NCBI GenBank assembly: GCA_013213825.1
Contig: JABSQA010000015.1
Span: 1 to 41,149, forward strand
DNA: 41,149 nucleotides
DNA from: Henriciella sp.
GTDB lineage: Bacteria > Pseudomonadota > Alphaproteobacteria > Caulobacterales > Hyphomonadaceae
Direction of reading: 5' to 3'
Below the pieces are notes generated by a model that worked only from the letters and a program-made list of their open reading frames with translations, was not told where the DNA came from and ran no database searches. Within the stretch, counting starts at the first letter, position 1. Each line of letters opens with the position of its first letter. The position numbers and the translations under genes were made by a program. Of the stretch, positions 16,467 to 25,377 are shown in pieces.

Positions 16467-17153
16467 TTAATCGGTTCGCAGCGAATAACCTGCGGACCGA
16501 ACCGTCCTGATTGGATTGTTACCGCCTTGGCTCATCAGAGCTTTGCGTAAGCGTCCAATATGGACATCCACGGTGCGGGCTTCGACATAGACGTCGGAGC
16601 CCCACACGCCATCCAGCAGCTGCTCACGCGAGAATACGCGTCCTGGATGTTGGGCGAAATATTCCAGCAACCGAAACTCCGTCGGCCCGAGATGAATATC
16701 CTTATCCGCACGCGTCACACGATGCGTGGTGCGATCGATTTGGATATCCCCGACCCGGATTTTATCGTCCATGAGCGCCGGTCGAATGCGGCGCAGGACA
16801 GCTTTGACGCGCGCCATTAACTCATTGGTTGAAAACGGCTTGGTGACATAATCATCCGCGCCCGTTTCAAGGCCACGAATTCGGTCGGCTTCTTCGGTGC
16901 GCGCTGTCAGCATGATGATCGGCAAATTGGCGGTCTCTTGCCGGGTGCGGACGCGTCGACAAATCTCAATGCCGGAGATTTTCGGCAGCATCCAATCCAG
17001 CAACATTAGGTCCGGAATACGTTCGTCCAAAAGCAGCATGGCTTCATCGCCATCATTTGCGATTGCCGTTTCATAGCCTTCGGATTCAAGATTGTATCGA
17101 AGCAGTTCCGAGACCGCTTTTTCGTCTTCTGCGATGACAATGAAGGGTTTCAT
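16467..17153 (-). CDS. phoB: Phosphate regulon response regulator PhoB
   Basis: 228-residue OmpR/PhoB-type regulator. The receiver domain has the phospho-acceptor Asp53 in LLDWMLP, Lys105 in VTKPFS and the N-terminal acidic pair EDE. The winged-helix DNA-binding domain covers about 130-226 (GPTEFRLLEYFAQHPGRVFS, VDVHIGRLRKAL). PhoB phosphorylated by PhoR binds Pho boxes, such as the one upstream of pstC. It is the last gene of the pst-pho cluster, 12 bases after phoU, with AAGGA before its ATG. Confidence 0.95.
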   Translation of the reverse strand: MKPFIVIAEDEKAVSELLRYNLESEGYETAIANDGDEAMLLLDERIPDLMLLDWMLPKISGIEICRRVRTRQETANLPIIMLTARTEEADRIRGLETGADDYVTKPFSTNELMARVKAVLRRIRPALMDDKIRVGDIQIDRTTHRVTRADKDIHLGPTEFRLLEYFAQHPGRVFSREQLLDGVWGSDVYVEARTVDVHIGRLRKALMSQGGNNPIRTVRSAGYSLRTD

Positions 17154-17165
17154 GATCCAGCGTCC

Positions 17166-17861
17166 TTACTCTTGCTGCGGGTCTGGGGCGTGTCGAATAT
17201 CGTCGACTTGCTGTCCGGTGGCGATGAAGTGCACGACTTTCGCGATATTCGTACAATGGTCGCCAATTCGTTCCAGGTTTTTGACAATGAAGATGAAGTT
17301 TGACCGAGCGTGTAGCTGGTCGGGTTCTTCGGCCATAAAGACCAACATTGTGCGCAACAGACTATTATAGTGGCTATCAATGTCATCGTCTTGATCAAGC
17401 ACGCTCAGCGCCGTCACAGGATCTCGCCGGGCATAGGCATCCAGCGAAACTTGCAACATGCGCGAGACGGCTTGGCCCATGCGTTCAATGCCGCGCAGGG
17501 TCGTACGATTGTCTTCATCTGCGACCGCAATAGATCGGCGCGCAATGTTCTTTGCTAAGTCGCCGATGCGTTCAATTCCGCCCGATAATTTGATCGCGCC
17601 AATAACATTCCGCAGGTCCGAAGCCATCGGCTGGCGAAGCGCCAGCATGCGGACGGCGTTGCGCTCGATCTCACTTTCGAGCCGGTCCATTTCCAGATCG
17701 CGTTCAATGACAGTCTCTGCCAAAGCGACATCGCGTGCGACCACCGCCCGAGCGGCGTCGCGGATCATCGCTTCGGCCAATCCACCCATGCGCAGCAAAT
17801 CGGCCGAGAGTTGTTCCAACTCCTCCGAAAATGCGCTGACAATATGCTGTGGTCCTGACAC
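17166..17861 (-). CDS. phoU: Phosphate signalling regulator PhoU
   Basis: 231 residues with two tandem PhoU three-helix domains. The first contains RDVALAETVIERDLEMDRLE and the second RDPVTALSVLDQDDDID, each followed by a conserved ERIGDLAKNIA / ERIGDHCTNIAK metal-binding motif. PhoU links the Pst transporter to PhoR, keeping PhoR in the repressing state when phosphate is plentiful. The start is GTG at 17861; AGGA overlaps the pstB stop 8 bases upstream, consistent with translational coupling. Confidence 0.96.
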   Translation of the reverse strand: MSGPQHIVSAFSEELEQLSADLLRMGGLAEAMIRDAARAVVARDVALAETVIERDLEMDRLESEIERNAVRMLALRQPMASDLRNVIGAIKLSGGIERIGDLAKNIARRSIAVADEDNRTTLRGIERMGQAVSRMLQVSLDAYARRDPVTALSVLDQDDDIDSHYNSLLRTMLVFMAEEPDQLHARSNFIFIVKNLERIGDHCTNIAKVVHFIATGQQVDDIRHAPDPQQE

Positions 17862-17869
17862 GTGTCGTC

Positions 17870-18682
17870 CTATCCAAATCTGCCGGTAATATAATCCTGC
17901 GTGCGTTGCTGTGCAGGATTGGTGAAAATCATCTCAGTGTCGCCAAATTCGACGAGTTGGCCGTCATTGAAGAATGCCGTGCGTTGCGACACCCGTGCGG
18001 CCTGTTGCATCGAATGTGTCACGATGATGATGCAGTAACGCATCCGCAGCTCGTCGATCAGCTCTTCAATACGGGCCGTCGCAATCGGGTCCAGCGCCGA
18101 GCAGGGTTCGTCCATCAGAATGACTTCGGGACTGATAGCAATGGCGCGGGCAATGCAGAGCCGCTGCTGCTGTCCGCCCGATAAACTCGTGCCTGTCGCC
18201 GTCAGACGATCCTTGACTTCGTCCCATAAGCCCGCTTTGCGGAGTGAGACTTCGACAATTTCATCTAGGTCTGACTTCGATCCTGCGAGGCCATGAATGC
18301 GTGGGCCGTAAGCGACATTTTCATAAACCGATTTCGGGAATGGATTGGGTTTTTGGAACACCATTCCGACTTTCGAGCGGATGAGAACCGGATCGATTTC
18401 AGCCGCATTGATATTGGCGCCATCCATCAAAATCTCACCCTCGACCGTGGCATTCTCAATCGTGTCATTCATCCGGTTCAAACACCGCAAGAAGGTCGAT
18501 TTTCCACACCCTGATGGCCCGATCAGAGCGGTCACAGATTTGTCCTGAATCTTCAGCGAGATATTTTGAATCGCGGGCTTATCGCCATAATGAACGCTGA
18601 TGCTACGGCATTCGATTTTCGCCCCGCCAATGGCGCTACTGCCTTGGGACAAAGTATCTTGGCTGAGTCCGGTATCGGCCAT
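17870..18682 (-). CDS. pstB: Phosphate ABC transporter ATP-binding protein PstB
   Basis: About 270 residues, the ATPase of the high-affinity phosphate importer. Walker A is GPSGCGKST, the signature is LSGGQQQR, Walker B is VILMDEP with the following CSALDP, and the H-loop is [24 protein letters not shown] is diagnostic for PstB. The ATG at 18682 lies 2 bases after the pstA stop with GGAG 9 bases upstream. An ATG at 18691 overlapping pstA is too close to that ribosome site. Confidence 0.97.
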   Translation of the reverse strand: MADTGLSQDTLSQGSSAIGGAKIECRSISVHYGDKPAIQNISLKIQDKSVTALIGPSGCGKSTFLRCLNRMNDTIENATVEGEILMDGANINAAEIDPVLIRSKVGMVFQKPNPFPKSVYENVAYGPRIHGLAGSKSDLDEIVEVSLRKAGLWDEVKDRLTATGTSLSGGQQQRLCIARAIAISPEVILMDEPCSALDPIATARIEELIDELRMRYCIIIVTHSMQQAARVSQRTAFFNDGQLVEFGDTEMIFTNPAQQRTQDYITGRFG

Positions 18683-18684
18683 GT

Positions 18685-20229
18685 CTACCATCTCCGCTCA
18701 AATCTACGCCGCAGTAAAACGGCGACGAGGTTCATCGCGACCAAAACCGTGAGCAAAATAACAATCACTGCCGCGGTCATCGGTTCCCAAGCACGTTCAG
18801 CGCCGGAAAACCACTTATATATGAGCACGGGCAATACCGTAGATTCGTCATTTGGCGAGGCCGGAATGTCGCTAATGAATGCGACCATGCCGATCAGCAA
18901 GAGCGGGGCGGTTTCGCCCAGCGCGCGGGCCATGGCGATGATAGCGCCGGTGAGAATCCCAGGTGTGGCGAGCGGTAGGACATGGTGAAAAACAGCTTGA
19001 GACTGAGATGCGCCGAGCCCAAGAGCGGCGTCGCGAACCGAGGGTGGGACGGCTCTCAAGGCTGCGCGGAATGCAATGATAATGGTTGGTAGAACCAATA
19101 GACCCAGCACCAGTCCTCCGACCAAGGGAACAGATCTTGGCAGCCCCAGCGTGTTCAGAAATACGGCCGCCCCGAGCAGTCCGAATATGATTGAAGGGAC
19201 GGCTGCCAGATTGTTGATATTGACCTCGATCGCCCGGGTCATGCGGGACTTTTTGGCAAACTCCTCCAGGTACACGGCCGCCATGATCCCTACCGGTAAA
19301 GCAAGGAGTGCTGTGACCAGCATCGTGAACAAGGATCCTATAAGCGCCGCAGCGGCACCTGCCAGTTCTGGATAAGTGCTGTCCGCGCTCGTGAACAAAC
19401 TACCGTTGAAACGACGGCTAATTTGACCCCGCTCCAGGAGATGCAAGACAATCCCAATTTGGCGATTTGAGATACGCCGGTCGGCACTCCGCGAATTGAG
19501 ATGTGTGGCTGAAATTTGGGCGTTCGATTGTTCGCCCAGCTCGGGCAGCGGTCCGGCTAAGTGCGATAAGATCAATACGGCGCCCGAAACCGCTTCAAAT
19601 TCAAACCATGCCCCGGAGAGCGAAATCAGAATGTCTTGTCGGTCTTCGCCCAGCGCTTGAATGCGATCTTGGAAGGCGATGAAGCCGTCCGGACCCGCCG
19701 CGGTGAGTCGGAACAGGCCAATCTCTGTTTGGGACAATCGTCCCGCGGGTCCGAGGGGCTCAGACCTATGCCGTCGAATCTCATTCTTGAGATAGAGATC
19801 AAGATCATCGGACAGCGCTAATCGCGCCACGATCGGGTCTTGAGCAATTTCTGGATTGGCGCGCAGTCTATCGCGCAGCGGAATAACGGCTAAGCGGGTC
19901 GTAATGCTGAACACATCGCTTCGGGCGGTGCGTTCAGTCTGGGCTTCAGGGAATTGTTCTAATAGCCGGTCTCTCACCGCGCCATTCACGCCGCTGACCG
20001 TGATGTTTGATGTCTCAGCAAGGTCCGGCCGTTCGAGTGTGATTTCGACCATATGCCGGGAGAATGCGGTGGTGGCGCGGCTGGCAATCGAGCCGAGCAA
20101 TAGGGCGAGGAACCCAATGGCGATGCCCAGCGCGATTTGCCCATAGAGTTTGAACCGCTTCTCGGCATTGTGCCGTTTGCGCAAACGCTCTGCCGTTGCC
20201 ATGGCCGGAGATAGATTGCGCTCACTCAT
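18685..20229 (-). CDS. pstA: Phosphate ABC transporter permease PstA (with N-terminal DUF3333-type extension)
   Basis: 514 residues, longer than the roughly 300 of E. coli PstA. The C-terminal half is the permease, with the EAA-type loop in [22 protein letters not shown] and the typical [12 protein letters not shown]. The N-terminal 200 or so residues hold one membrane helix and a periplasmic domain of the DUF3333 type seen in alphaproteobacteria. It forms the membrane channel with PstC. ATG at 20229 overlaps the pstC stop by 8 bases (ATGAGTGA), a translational coupling arrangement. Confidence 0.95.
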   Translation of the reverse strand: MSERNLSPAMATAERLRKRHNAEKRFKLYGQIALGIAIGFLALLLGSIASRATTAFSRHMVEITLERPDLAETSNITVSGVNGAVRDRLLEQFPEAQTERTARSDVFSITTRLAVIPLRDRLRANPEIAQDPIVARLALSDDLDLYLKNEIRRHRSEPLGPAGRLSQTEIGLFRLTAAGPDGFIAFQDRIQALGEDRQDILISLSGAWFEFEAVSGAVLILSHLAGPLPELGEQSNAQISATHLNSRSADRRISNRQIGIVLHLLERGQISRRFNGSLFTSADSTYPELAGAAAALIGSLFTMLVTALLALPVGIMAAVYLEEFAKKSRMTRAIEVNINNLAAVPSIIFGLLGAAVFLNTLGLPRSVPLVGGLVLGLLVLPTIIIAFRAALRAVPPSVRDAALGLGASQSQAVFHHVLPLATPGILTGAIIAMARALGETAPLLLIGMVAFISDIPASPNDESTVLPVLIYKWFSGAERAWEPMTAAVIVILLTVLVAMNLVAVLLRRRFERRW

Positions 20230-21643
20230 AAGCTTCTCGATACCGTTCAACCACGCGCAGCGCGATGACATTGAAAATCAGCGTGATGCCAAACAGGGTA
20301 AACCCAAGGGCGAAGGCTGACACCGTTTTGGCGCTGTCAAAGGCTGTGTCGCCGGTGAGCAGGGCGACAATCTGATAGGTCACGGTCGTGATGTCAGACG
20401 TCGGGTCGAGCGTGATCAAGGCCCGACCACCGGCCGCCATGACCACAATCATTGTCTCTCCAATGGCGCGCGACACGGCCAGCAAGATGGCAGCAATAAT
20501 CCCAGGAAGGGCTGCAGGAAGAACAACTTGCTTGATCGTTTCAGAGCGCGTTGCGCCCATAGCCAAAGCGCCATCGCGAAGCGATTGCGGGACCGCGCTG
20601 ATAACGTCATCCGAAAGCGAGCTGACAAAGGGAATAATCATGATCCCCATCACCAACCCGGCCGCAAGGGCGCTTGTGGGTTGCGCAGCGAGCAGGGTGT
20701 CGGGTGTGAAAGGGAGGGCGTTAATCCACTGCGCAAATCCACGCACCAGCGGAGCGATCAATATCGCTGCGAAGAAACCGTAAACCACAGTCGGGATACC
20801 CGCCAACAGCTCCAACGCGGGTTTCGCCCAATTGCGAAATCGCGGACTAGCATATTCGGACAGATAAATGGCCGAGAACAGTCCAATAGGGACAGCCACA
20901 CACATAGCCAAAAGTGCAACCATGAGTGTTCCGAAGAAGAGGGGCACTGCGCCAAAATTTTGGCCGGTCTGAGCGTTCCAATCGGTCCCGAACAGAAACT
21001 CCCAAACGCTTGGTCCATCCGGCAGGCTGAAGAAACGAACCGTTTCATAAATCAGCGAAAGCACGATGCCGAGTGTGGTCAGAATCGCAATCGCGGCACA
21101 GATGAATAATAGACCTTGAATGGTGCGCTCGACAAAGGTGCGGGCGGGGAAGTCTCGGGGTAGCTGTTTGCGCCCCCAATGGAATCCTGCTGCTCCGGCG
21201 ATAATGGCGACAAACAAGGCCACAGCGCGGGCGAACCCTTTCAAATAGGCAAATCGTTCCACGCTGGAATCGAATAGGAGGTTCCCAGACACAGCCGATT
21301 CTCGCAGACCTGCTTGTTCAGCGACCCGGTCCATGAAGAAGCTAACATTGGCGTCACCGCGCGCGACCAGATAGTCTGGCAATTCACCTTCCAGAACGCT
21401 GCGCGCGTAGATGTCTCCGAACATCAGATAAATCAGAAATATAATCGCAGCCGGCAGGATCGTACTAAACGCGAGGAAATAGCCATGGTAATTTGGTTGG
21501 GAATGCAGGCGCGCACTTATGCTCGACCCGGTCGACAGCGCGCCGATCTGCGTGCGGCCAGAATAGAATGCAAAAAAACCTGCCGCAGCCAGAGGCGCGA
21601 TTAACAGCCAACCAATTGGCAAGTGTCCGAGTGATTCCAGCAT
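20222..21643 (-). CDS. pstC: Phosphate ABC transporter permease PstC
   Basis: 473 residues, the long alphaproteobacterial form. An N-terminal region with two or three membrane helices and a periplasmic loop precedes the permease domain (about 210-470). Diagnostic segments are the SEYASPRFRNWAKPALELLAGIP-type block (20680-20760 area), the loop LRDGALAMGATRSETIKQVVLP, and SRAIGETMIVVMAAG. It pairs with PstA in phosphate import. A Pho box lies 44-61 bases upstream of its start, so it heads a PhoB-activated transcription unit. The phosphate-binding protein gene pstS is not adjacent. Confidence 0.95.
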   Translation of the reverse strand: MLESLGHLPIGWLLIAPLAAAGFFAFYSGRTQIGALSTGSSISARLHSQPNYHGYFLAFSTILPAAIIFLIYLMFGDIYARSVLEGELPDYLVARGDANVSFFMDRVAEQAGLRESAVSGNLLFDSSVERFAYLKGFARAVALFVAIIAGAAGFHWGRKQLPRDFPARTFVERTIQGLLFICAAIAILTTLGIVLSLIYETVRFFSLPDGPSVWEFLFGTDWNAQTGQNFGAVPLFFGTLMVALLAMCVAVPIGLFSAIYLSEYASPRFRNWAKPALELLAGIPTVVYGFFAAILIAPLVRGFAQWINALPFTPDTLLAAQPTSALAAGLVMGIMIIPFVSSLSDDVISAVPQSLRDGALAMGATRSETIKQVVLPAALPGIIAAILLAVSRAIGETMIVVMAAGGRALITLDPTSDITTVTYQIVALLTGDTAFDSAKTVSAFALGFTLFGITLIFNVIALRVVERYREAYE

Positions 21644-21686
21644 CCGCGGGTCGATCTTAGCAGTTGGCCGCTCTTACATCTGGACG

Positions 21687-21704
21687 TTGACACATATGTG
21701 ACAT
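21687..21704 (-). promoter_or_regulatory. Pho box (PhoB-binding site) of the pstCAB-phoUB operon
   Basis: On the minus strand the sequence is ATGTCAC-ATAT-GTGTCAA: two 7-base direct repeats of the CTGTCAT type separated by 4 bases, an 11-base period as in known Pho boxes, with TGTCA exact in both halves. It lies 44 bases upstream of the pstC ATG. A plausible -10 (TGTAAG region, about 21671-21676) follows at the distance expected when PhoB replaces -35 contact. Confidence 0.85.
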
Positions 21705-21732
21705 CTTTGGCTTCGAACGAAGTATTCACTGC

Positions 21733-22380
21733 TTAAAATGGCGTTTCCGTTTCGAAGCTTATCAACTTCTCCGAAACAGGATGATAAAAACTGAGCGACC
21801 CCGCATGTAAACACAGGCGCTCGTGCGTGTTTGGATCACCATAAAACACGTCACCGAGAATGGGATGACCCAAGCTCATCATGTGTAAGCGGAGCTGATG
21901 AGACCGACCTGTTTGGGGCTGGAGGGACATCCGCGTTGTATCATTCGTGCGATCAAGGACGGTCCAATGCGTGATTGCTGTTTGGCCCTCCGGATCGAGA
22001 TGGCGCAGAGGGCGTTGGTGAGAGAATTTGGCGATCGCTTTGTCGATGATACCGGACTCGCCTTCAACACTGCCTTGAACCAAAGCCTGATAGGTTTTGT
22101 CGACCTGCCGGCGTTCAAACCCGCGCGACAAAGTCCGCTGTGCCGCCTTGTTGCGCGCAAATATGATGAGGCCCGATGTGTCCATGTCGAGCCGGTGCAC
22201 GGTTAAGACGGGACCATGTCTGTCACTCAAAATACTATTCGCGCAAACCGCTTTTTCCGGGCCGATACCGGGCACGCTCAGCAGACCGCTCGGTTTGTCC
22301 GCGACAATGATGGCCTCATCTTCAAAAATGGTTTTGAGGGCCTCAGGCTGAGGTGGATTATAAGGTTTCGGTGGGGACAT
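21733..22380 (-). CDS. RluA family pseudouridine synthase
   Basis: About 215 residues. The catalytic motif is VHRLDMDTSGLIIFARN with Asp65 as nucleophile, and motif I (IIVADKPSGLLSVPG) and the LQPQTGRSHQLRLHM segment are standard for the RluA group. It lacks an S4 domain and is short, so it resembles RluA, which modifies 23S rRNA U746 and tRNA U32, more than RluC/D. The RNA target is inferred. The ATG at 22380 overlaps the phoR stop by 23 bases, so it is probably cotranscribed with phoR. It sits between phoR and the Pho box. Confidence 0.9.
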   Translation of the reverse strand: MSPPKPYNPPQPEALKTIFEDEAIIVADKPSGLLSVPGIGPEKAVCANSILSDRHGPVLTVHRLDMDTSGLIIFARNKAAQRTLSRGFERRQVDKTYQALVQGSVEGESGIIDKAIAKFSHQRPLRHLDPEGQTAITHWTVLDRTNDTTRMSLQPQTGRSHQLRLHMMSLGHPILGDVFYGDPNTHERLCLHAGSLSFYHPVSEKLISFETETPF

Positions 22381-23737
22381 TTTCGCGCAAGCGGGGCATC
22401 CATATTCCGAAGGCAGAGCCATGCCCTTCTAAACTCTCGACCGCCAACCCGCCGCGATGTCTGGCCATAATGTGTTTCACAATAGCGAGACCGAGCCCGG
22501 TGCCTTCAATTTTGCCGCCCCGGCTCTCATCGGCACGATAGAAACGTTCGCCCAGCCGCGGCAGATGGTTTTCTGAGATGCCCTCGCCATCATCGGTCAC
22601 GCGGATCCAAACAGCGGGCGCGCCTTCTGCTGCGTAAGGCTGCAGCAATAAAGATCTTTTGGCGTCGGGCGACTGTCGACTGCAGGCTGTGGCGGCCTCC
22701 GCCATAGTTGGGGAAACGCCCACCAAGATCTGAACTTCGCCCTCTGACCGAGCATATTTGATCGCATTACTGGCCAGATTTTGAATGACCTGCGCAATCT
22801 CATGGTCGTCAGCGATGGCGTGAATCGAGACATCTGGCGCATCGAAATGCAGTTTGATTCCAGCGTCCTTGGCGATCGGGTCGAGCGCCATGCTCGCTTT
22901 GCGAGCCAATTCGCCAAACTCGACCTGATTTTTGGGGGCGCGGTGTTCGCTAAACTCGATCCGCGACAGCGACAGTAAATCGGCCACCAAGCGTTTCATA
23001 CGCTCTGTCTGCTGGCCCATAATCTCCAGGAAGCCGTCCCAAGCCTCTTTATCGTCTTTGGCGGGGCCGCGCATGGTTTCAATGAATCCCCCAATTGCGG
23101 TCAATGGTGTGCGCAATTCATGGCTGGCATTGGCGAGAAAATCTGCGCGGGCGCGTTCGGCACGACGCACAGCGGTGAGATCTTCGAACACCATAATGAC
23201 CGACCCTGCTTCTGGACCGGGGCGTACATGCGCCATCCAGACTTCTGCGTCGCCATGTTGGGTGAACTCCACGCGCTCATTCGCTCCATCGCGGCTGACT
23301 CGTTCAGCCGCAGCAAGCAGATCAGGTTGACGCAAGACCGCCATCGGAGAGGGGAGGCTCGCGACATCCATTCGGAACATATTGCGCGCATGAGTGTTGG
23401 CGGTGGTGACGGTGCCATCATTGGCGATCAAGAGGGCTGGAAGCGGCAGGGCGAGAATAAACGGCTCAATGCTATTTTCAGGGCGCACGGCATCTTCCGA
23501 GGTCGCTGTTTGCAATACAGGCGCTTGTCGTGGTTTCTGCTGAGAAGGAGCAGAGCCAACATAAAATGCCAAGGCGCCGGCGCTCATCACGATCGCGCCC
23601 GTGATCCATTCAACCGCGCCAATGGCCCCGGTCAAAAAGAGCAAAGCAAGGATTGCGATCGCTCCTGATGTCAGAACAAAGAAGTCCTGAAACCGCTTCG
23701 GAGAGTCCGCTTGGTTTTCATTGTCCCTTTGTGACAT
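22358..23737 (-). CDS. phoR: Phosphate regulon sensor histidine kinase PhoR
   Basis: 459 residues from the ATG at 23737. Two membrane helices lie close together (about 21-62) with almost no periplasmic loop, as in PhoR, which senses via PstSCAB-PhoU rather than a ligand. A PAS-like domain (about 95-195) is followed by HisKA with His206 in FLANASHELRTPLTAIGG and by the ATPase domain: N box QNLASNAIKYA (Asn324), G1 DDGEGI and G2 GTGLGLAIV. It phosphorylates PhoB under phosphate limitation. A longer open frame back to 23890 has no support. The gene is divergent from the RND operon. Only a half Pho box is visible upstream. Confidence 0.93.
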   Translation of the reverse strand: MSQRDNENQADSPKRFQDFFVLTSGAIAILALLFLTGAIGAVEWITGAIVMSAGALAFYVGSAPSQQKPRQAPVLQTATSEDAVRPENSIEPFILALPLPALLIANDGTVTTANTHARNMFRMDVASLPSPMAVLRQPDLLAAAERVSRDGANERVEFTQHGDAEVWMAHVRPGPEAGSVIMVFEDLTAVRRAERARADFLANASHELRTPLTAIGGFIETMRGPAKDDKEAWDGFLEIMGQQTERMKRLVADLLSLSRIEFSEHRAPKNQVEFGELARKASMALDPIAKDAGIKLHFDAPDVSIHAIADDHEIAQVIQNLASNAIKYARSEGEVQILVGVSPTMAEAATACSRQSPDAKRSLLLQPYAAEGAPAVWIRVTDDGEGISENHLPRLGERFYRADESRGGKIEGTGLGLAIVKHIMARHRGGLAVESLEGHGSAFGIWMPRLRENVPTETL

Positions 23738-23856
23738 CTTAGTCTCGCTTTCGGGATGGCTATGGTCCGAGCGACGTTTCTCGGCGTATAAAGGGGTGGT
23801 CGCGATGAGCAAGCCTGAAAGCTTTTTCACAATTATTGAAAAACGATAATTATTTG

Positions 23857-23884
23857 TTGACAGTCGAGTAGGGCAGGCGTAAAG
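23857..23884 (+). promoter_or_regulatory. Possible promoter of the RND efflux operon
   Basis: A perfect -35 hexamer TTGACA (23857-23862) is followed about 17 bases later by GTAAAG, a poor -10. It lies 50 bases before the first gene of the operon in an AT-rich divergent region with a repeated AATTATT. The promoter call is weak. Confidence 0.3.
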
Positions 23885-23910
23885 CCACAATCCGGGATCA
23901 AGAGGTATCT

Positions 23911-25377
23911 ATGAAGCAAGCGAGTATTGTATTGGGCTTTTTGGCCATGGGCGCATGTTCAACCGTGCCAAGCGTGCCGAGTCTGCCATCCTTTGGTGGC
24001 GATCGCTTGGTCGTTTTTCCAATCGCGCCTGACGCTCCAGACGCTTGGGCGGCAAATGGCGTTTCGGGCGAACTCCCACAAACGGATTGGTTGGCGCAGT
24101 TCAATGACGAAACCTTGGTCGCTTTGGTCAATGAGGCGCTTGCAGCTAATCCGTCGATCCGCTCGCAATTCTATGCCGTGGAAGCCGCGCGCGCGCAGGC
24201 CCGCAGCACGTATGGCCGGACTTTGCCGAGCATTTCTGGTTCAGCCAGTGTCACCGGCACAGATACATATGTCGAAGCCACGGATAGCCGCGTCTCTGGC
24301 GAGTCTTACGGTCTTGGTCTCGATCTTAATTGGGAGCTTGACCTATGGGGCCGTTTGCGCGCGAGCATCAACGCCGCTGAATCTGATCTGATTGCCAGCG
24401 AAGCCGATCTCGCATCGGCGCGGCTCGCTTTGGCGGCGCAAACAGCTTCGGCTTGGTTCGATTTGAACGAAGCCTTGGCGCAGGAACGCGTTGCTGTTGA
24501 AACCTTCGAAGCCCGGACGCGCGCATTGGAGCTTACAGAAAGACGCTTGTCGCGCGGCCTGTCGTCAGCGCTCGATGTGCGTACGGCGCGGACGACGCAA
24601 GCGTCTGCCGAGGCTTCGATTGCAGCTCAGCGTCTGGCCAGTCAAAACGCCACGCGCCGGCTCGAAATTTTGCTCGGTCGGTACCCCAGCGCCGAGCTCG
24701 ACGCGAGTGCAGATCTGCCAGAACTGCCTGGACTGCCACCCGCCGGAAATCCAACCCTGCTCTTGACGCGTCGACCCGATATTGCCGCCGCTGAAGCGCG
24801 GGTCACTTCAGCCGGCTTACGGGCTGAGCAGGCACGGCTTGCCATGCTTCCAAGTTTCCGCCTCACCGGCGGCGTGTCGACGTCAGAAGCCGATATTGCT
24901 GACGCTTTTGACCCAGGGCGCATCGCTGCGCGCTTGGTGGCGAGTCTGACAGCTCCGATCTTCAATGGCGGCGCCCTCGATGCTGATCGCGACGCTGCTG
25001 TGGCGCAGGCTCGGGCGGCGGTAGAGAATTATGCGGCCACCACACTGACCGCATGGCGCGAAGTGGAAGACGCATTGGCGGCGGATTCCCTCCTCGCTCA
25101 ACAAGAAGAAGCGCAATTAAGAGCGCTCGAAGAAGCCCGTTTGGCCGAAGAGTTGGCCACCCGGCAATACACGAATGGATTGGTCTCGATCTTTAATTTG
25201 ATCGATTCTCAAACCCGACGCCTGAACGCGGAAAGCACCGTAATCTCTGTGCGGTCTGCGCGGGCATCTAATCGTGTCAGTTTTCACCTCGCACTTGGCG
25301 GCGGACTGCCGGTTTCTGAACCAGCTGCACCGACTGTCGCGAGTACAAATAGCCCTGAAGAGGCCATCCTCCCATGA
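23911..25377 (+). CDS. RND efflux outer membrane lipoprotein, NodT/OprM type
   Basis: 488 residues. The signal MKQASIVLGFLAMGAC has lipobox AMGAC. The body is a duplicated TolC-type outer membrane efflux domain with long alpha-helical stretches and the conserved LDLNWELDLWGRLRA and LLTRRPDIAAAEARV motifs. Trimers form the outer-membrane duct of a tripartite pump. AGAGG lies 6 bases before the ATG. Its stop overlaps the adaptor start (ATGA), showing an operon. Confidence 0.95.
   Translation: MKQASIVLGFLAMGACSTVPSVPSLPSFGGDRLVVFPIAPDAPDAWAANGVSGELPQTDWLAQFNDETLVALVNEALAANPSIRSQFYAVEAARAQARSTYGRTLPSISGSASVTGTDTYVEATDSRVSGESYGLGLDLNWELDLWGRLRASINAAESDLIASEADLASARLALAAQTASAWFDLNEALAQERVAVETFEARTRALELTERRLSRGLSSALDVRTARTTQASAEASIAAQRLASQNATRRLEILLGRYPSAELDASADLPELPGLPPAGNPTLLLTRRPDIAAAEARVTSAGLRAEQARLAMLPSFRLTGGVSTSEADIADAFDPGRIAARLVASLTAPIFNGGALDADRDAAVAQARAAVENYAATTLTAWREVEDALAADSLLAQQEEAQLRALEEARLAEELATRQYTNGLVSIFNLIDSQTRRLNAESTVISVRSARASNRVSFHLALGGGLPVSEPAAPTVASTNSPEEAILP

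Noticed and set aside
23857-23863. CTGTCAA on the minus strand, possible Pho box for phoR
   Set aside because: The second repeat 11 bases away (TAATTAT) does not match, so only half a box is present and it is about 120 bases from the start.
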